A stretch of 40,117 nt of DNA from the NCBI GenBank assembly GCA_964534605.1, contig CAZHOS010000007.1:1-40117 (forward strand). The letters run 5' to 3'. Under the pieces are notes generated by a model, which was not told the DNA's origin, did no database searches, and saw nothing but the letters and a program-made list of their open reading frames with translations. Positions 40,043 to 40,117 of this stretch are shown piece after piece (the first letter of the stretch is position 1; each line of letters starts with the position of its first letter). A program made the translations under genes and the position numbers. This DNA comes from CAZHOS01 sp964534605. GTDB taxonomy: Bacteria; Patescibacteriota; Saccharimonadia; Saccharimonadales; VXPC01.

Positions 40043-40117
40043 GGCCCCATCGTCTAACGGTTAGGACGCCAGATTCTCAATCTGGAAATCGGAGTTCAAT
40101 TCTCCGTGGGGTCACCA
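40043..40117 (+). tRNA. tRNA-Glu (anticodon CTC)
   Basis: A 75-nt gene with encoded CCA. The acceptor pairs GGCCCCA with TGGGGTC (one G-U). The D arm, TCGTCTAACGGTTAGGAC, is typical of tRNA-Glu. The anticodon stem CCAGA/TCTGG holds the loop TTCTCAA, with CTC at 40076-40078. The T arm is CGGAG-TTCAATT-CTCCG. The window ends at the final A of the CCA. Confidence 0.95.

Noticed and set aside
1..40117. CRISPR arrays, transposases, integrases or prophage blocks.
   Set aside because: No regularly spaced repeats and no transposase or integrase genes were found. The GP88-like gene is the only phage-type signal.

Overview
The window looks like a chromosomal segment of a Candidatus Saccharibacteria (TM7/Patescibacteria) genome or a close CPR relative. 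This is inferred from gene content, not from a marker-gene tree. The pointers are a compact division cluster (mraZ-rsmH-ftsL-ftsI-mraY-ftsW-murG-ftsQ) without the mur ligases, a sigma-region-4/HARE-HTH fusion with no sigma region 2, a soluble VirD4/TraG-like ATPase, several two-component proteins, many small lineage-type hypotheticals, and start codons that often lack a Shine-Dalgarno but sit about 8 nt behind a -10-like box. UGA acts as a stop (der, speD), which argues against the UGA=Gly lineages. The sequence is a draft: it carries three 100-N gaps, and two of them are false because the same 55 bp occurs on both sides.

Layout. 1-3.7 kb (+): a GH1 glycosidase, two hairpin repeats, a membrane-anchored hypothetical and a small charged protein with its own promoter, palindrome and terminator. 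3.8-12.4 kb (+): the division and peptidoglycan cluster, preceded by an array of MraZ-type boxes at 10-bp spacing. 13-21.2 kb (-): VirD4-like ATPase, a hypothetical, the sigma4/HARE regulator, a small gene with a possible in-frame TAG read-through, and topA. 21.3-22.7 kb (-): a gapped small membrane protein behind an attenuator-like leader, and dprA.

22.7-24.7 kb is the most unusual part. Its only gene is one 97-codon ORF, but it shows two strong promoters (TTGACT-17-TAAATT on +, TTGACA-17-TAAAAT on -) and matching terminators. These bracket one or two structured RNAs on + (about 400 and 350 nt) and one of about 680 nt on -. I could not match them to RNase P RNA, tmRNA, SRP RNA or 6S RNA, and they are the best candidates here for an undescribed system.

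24.7-27.6 kb (+): a PlsC-like acyltransferase, a phage GP88-like cysteine protein and an archaemetzincin-like metalloprotein. 27.6-31.4 kb (-): pth, a cysteine-protease-like hypothetical, der, a third copy of the hairpin repeat and an RsuA/RluB-type pseudouridine synthase. 31.5-39.9 kb is a signalling block: a receiver protein with a long Ala/Pro tail plus a cytosolic PAS histidine kinase, an OmpR-type regulator convergent with a 7TM histidine kinase, speD translationally coupled to a GNAT-like protein, another OmpR-type regulator and a secreted HEIGH zinc peptidase. The window ends with tRNA-Glu(CTC), whose upstream region holds a perfect 17-nt complement of its anticodon arm.

Together the genes cover septal wall synthesis under MraZ control, DNA topology and uptake (TopA, DprA), translation quality control (Pth, Der, pseudouridylation), polyamine synthesis and environmental sensing.
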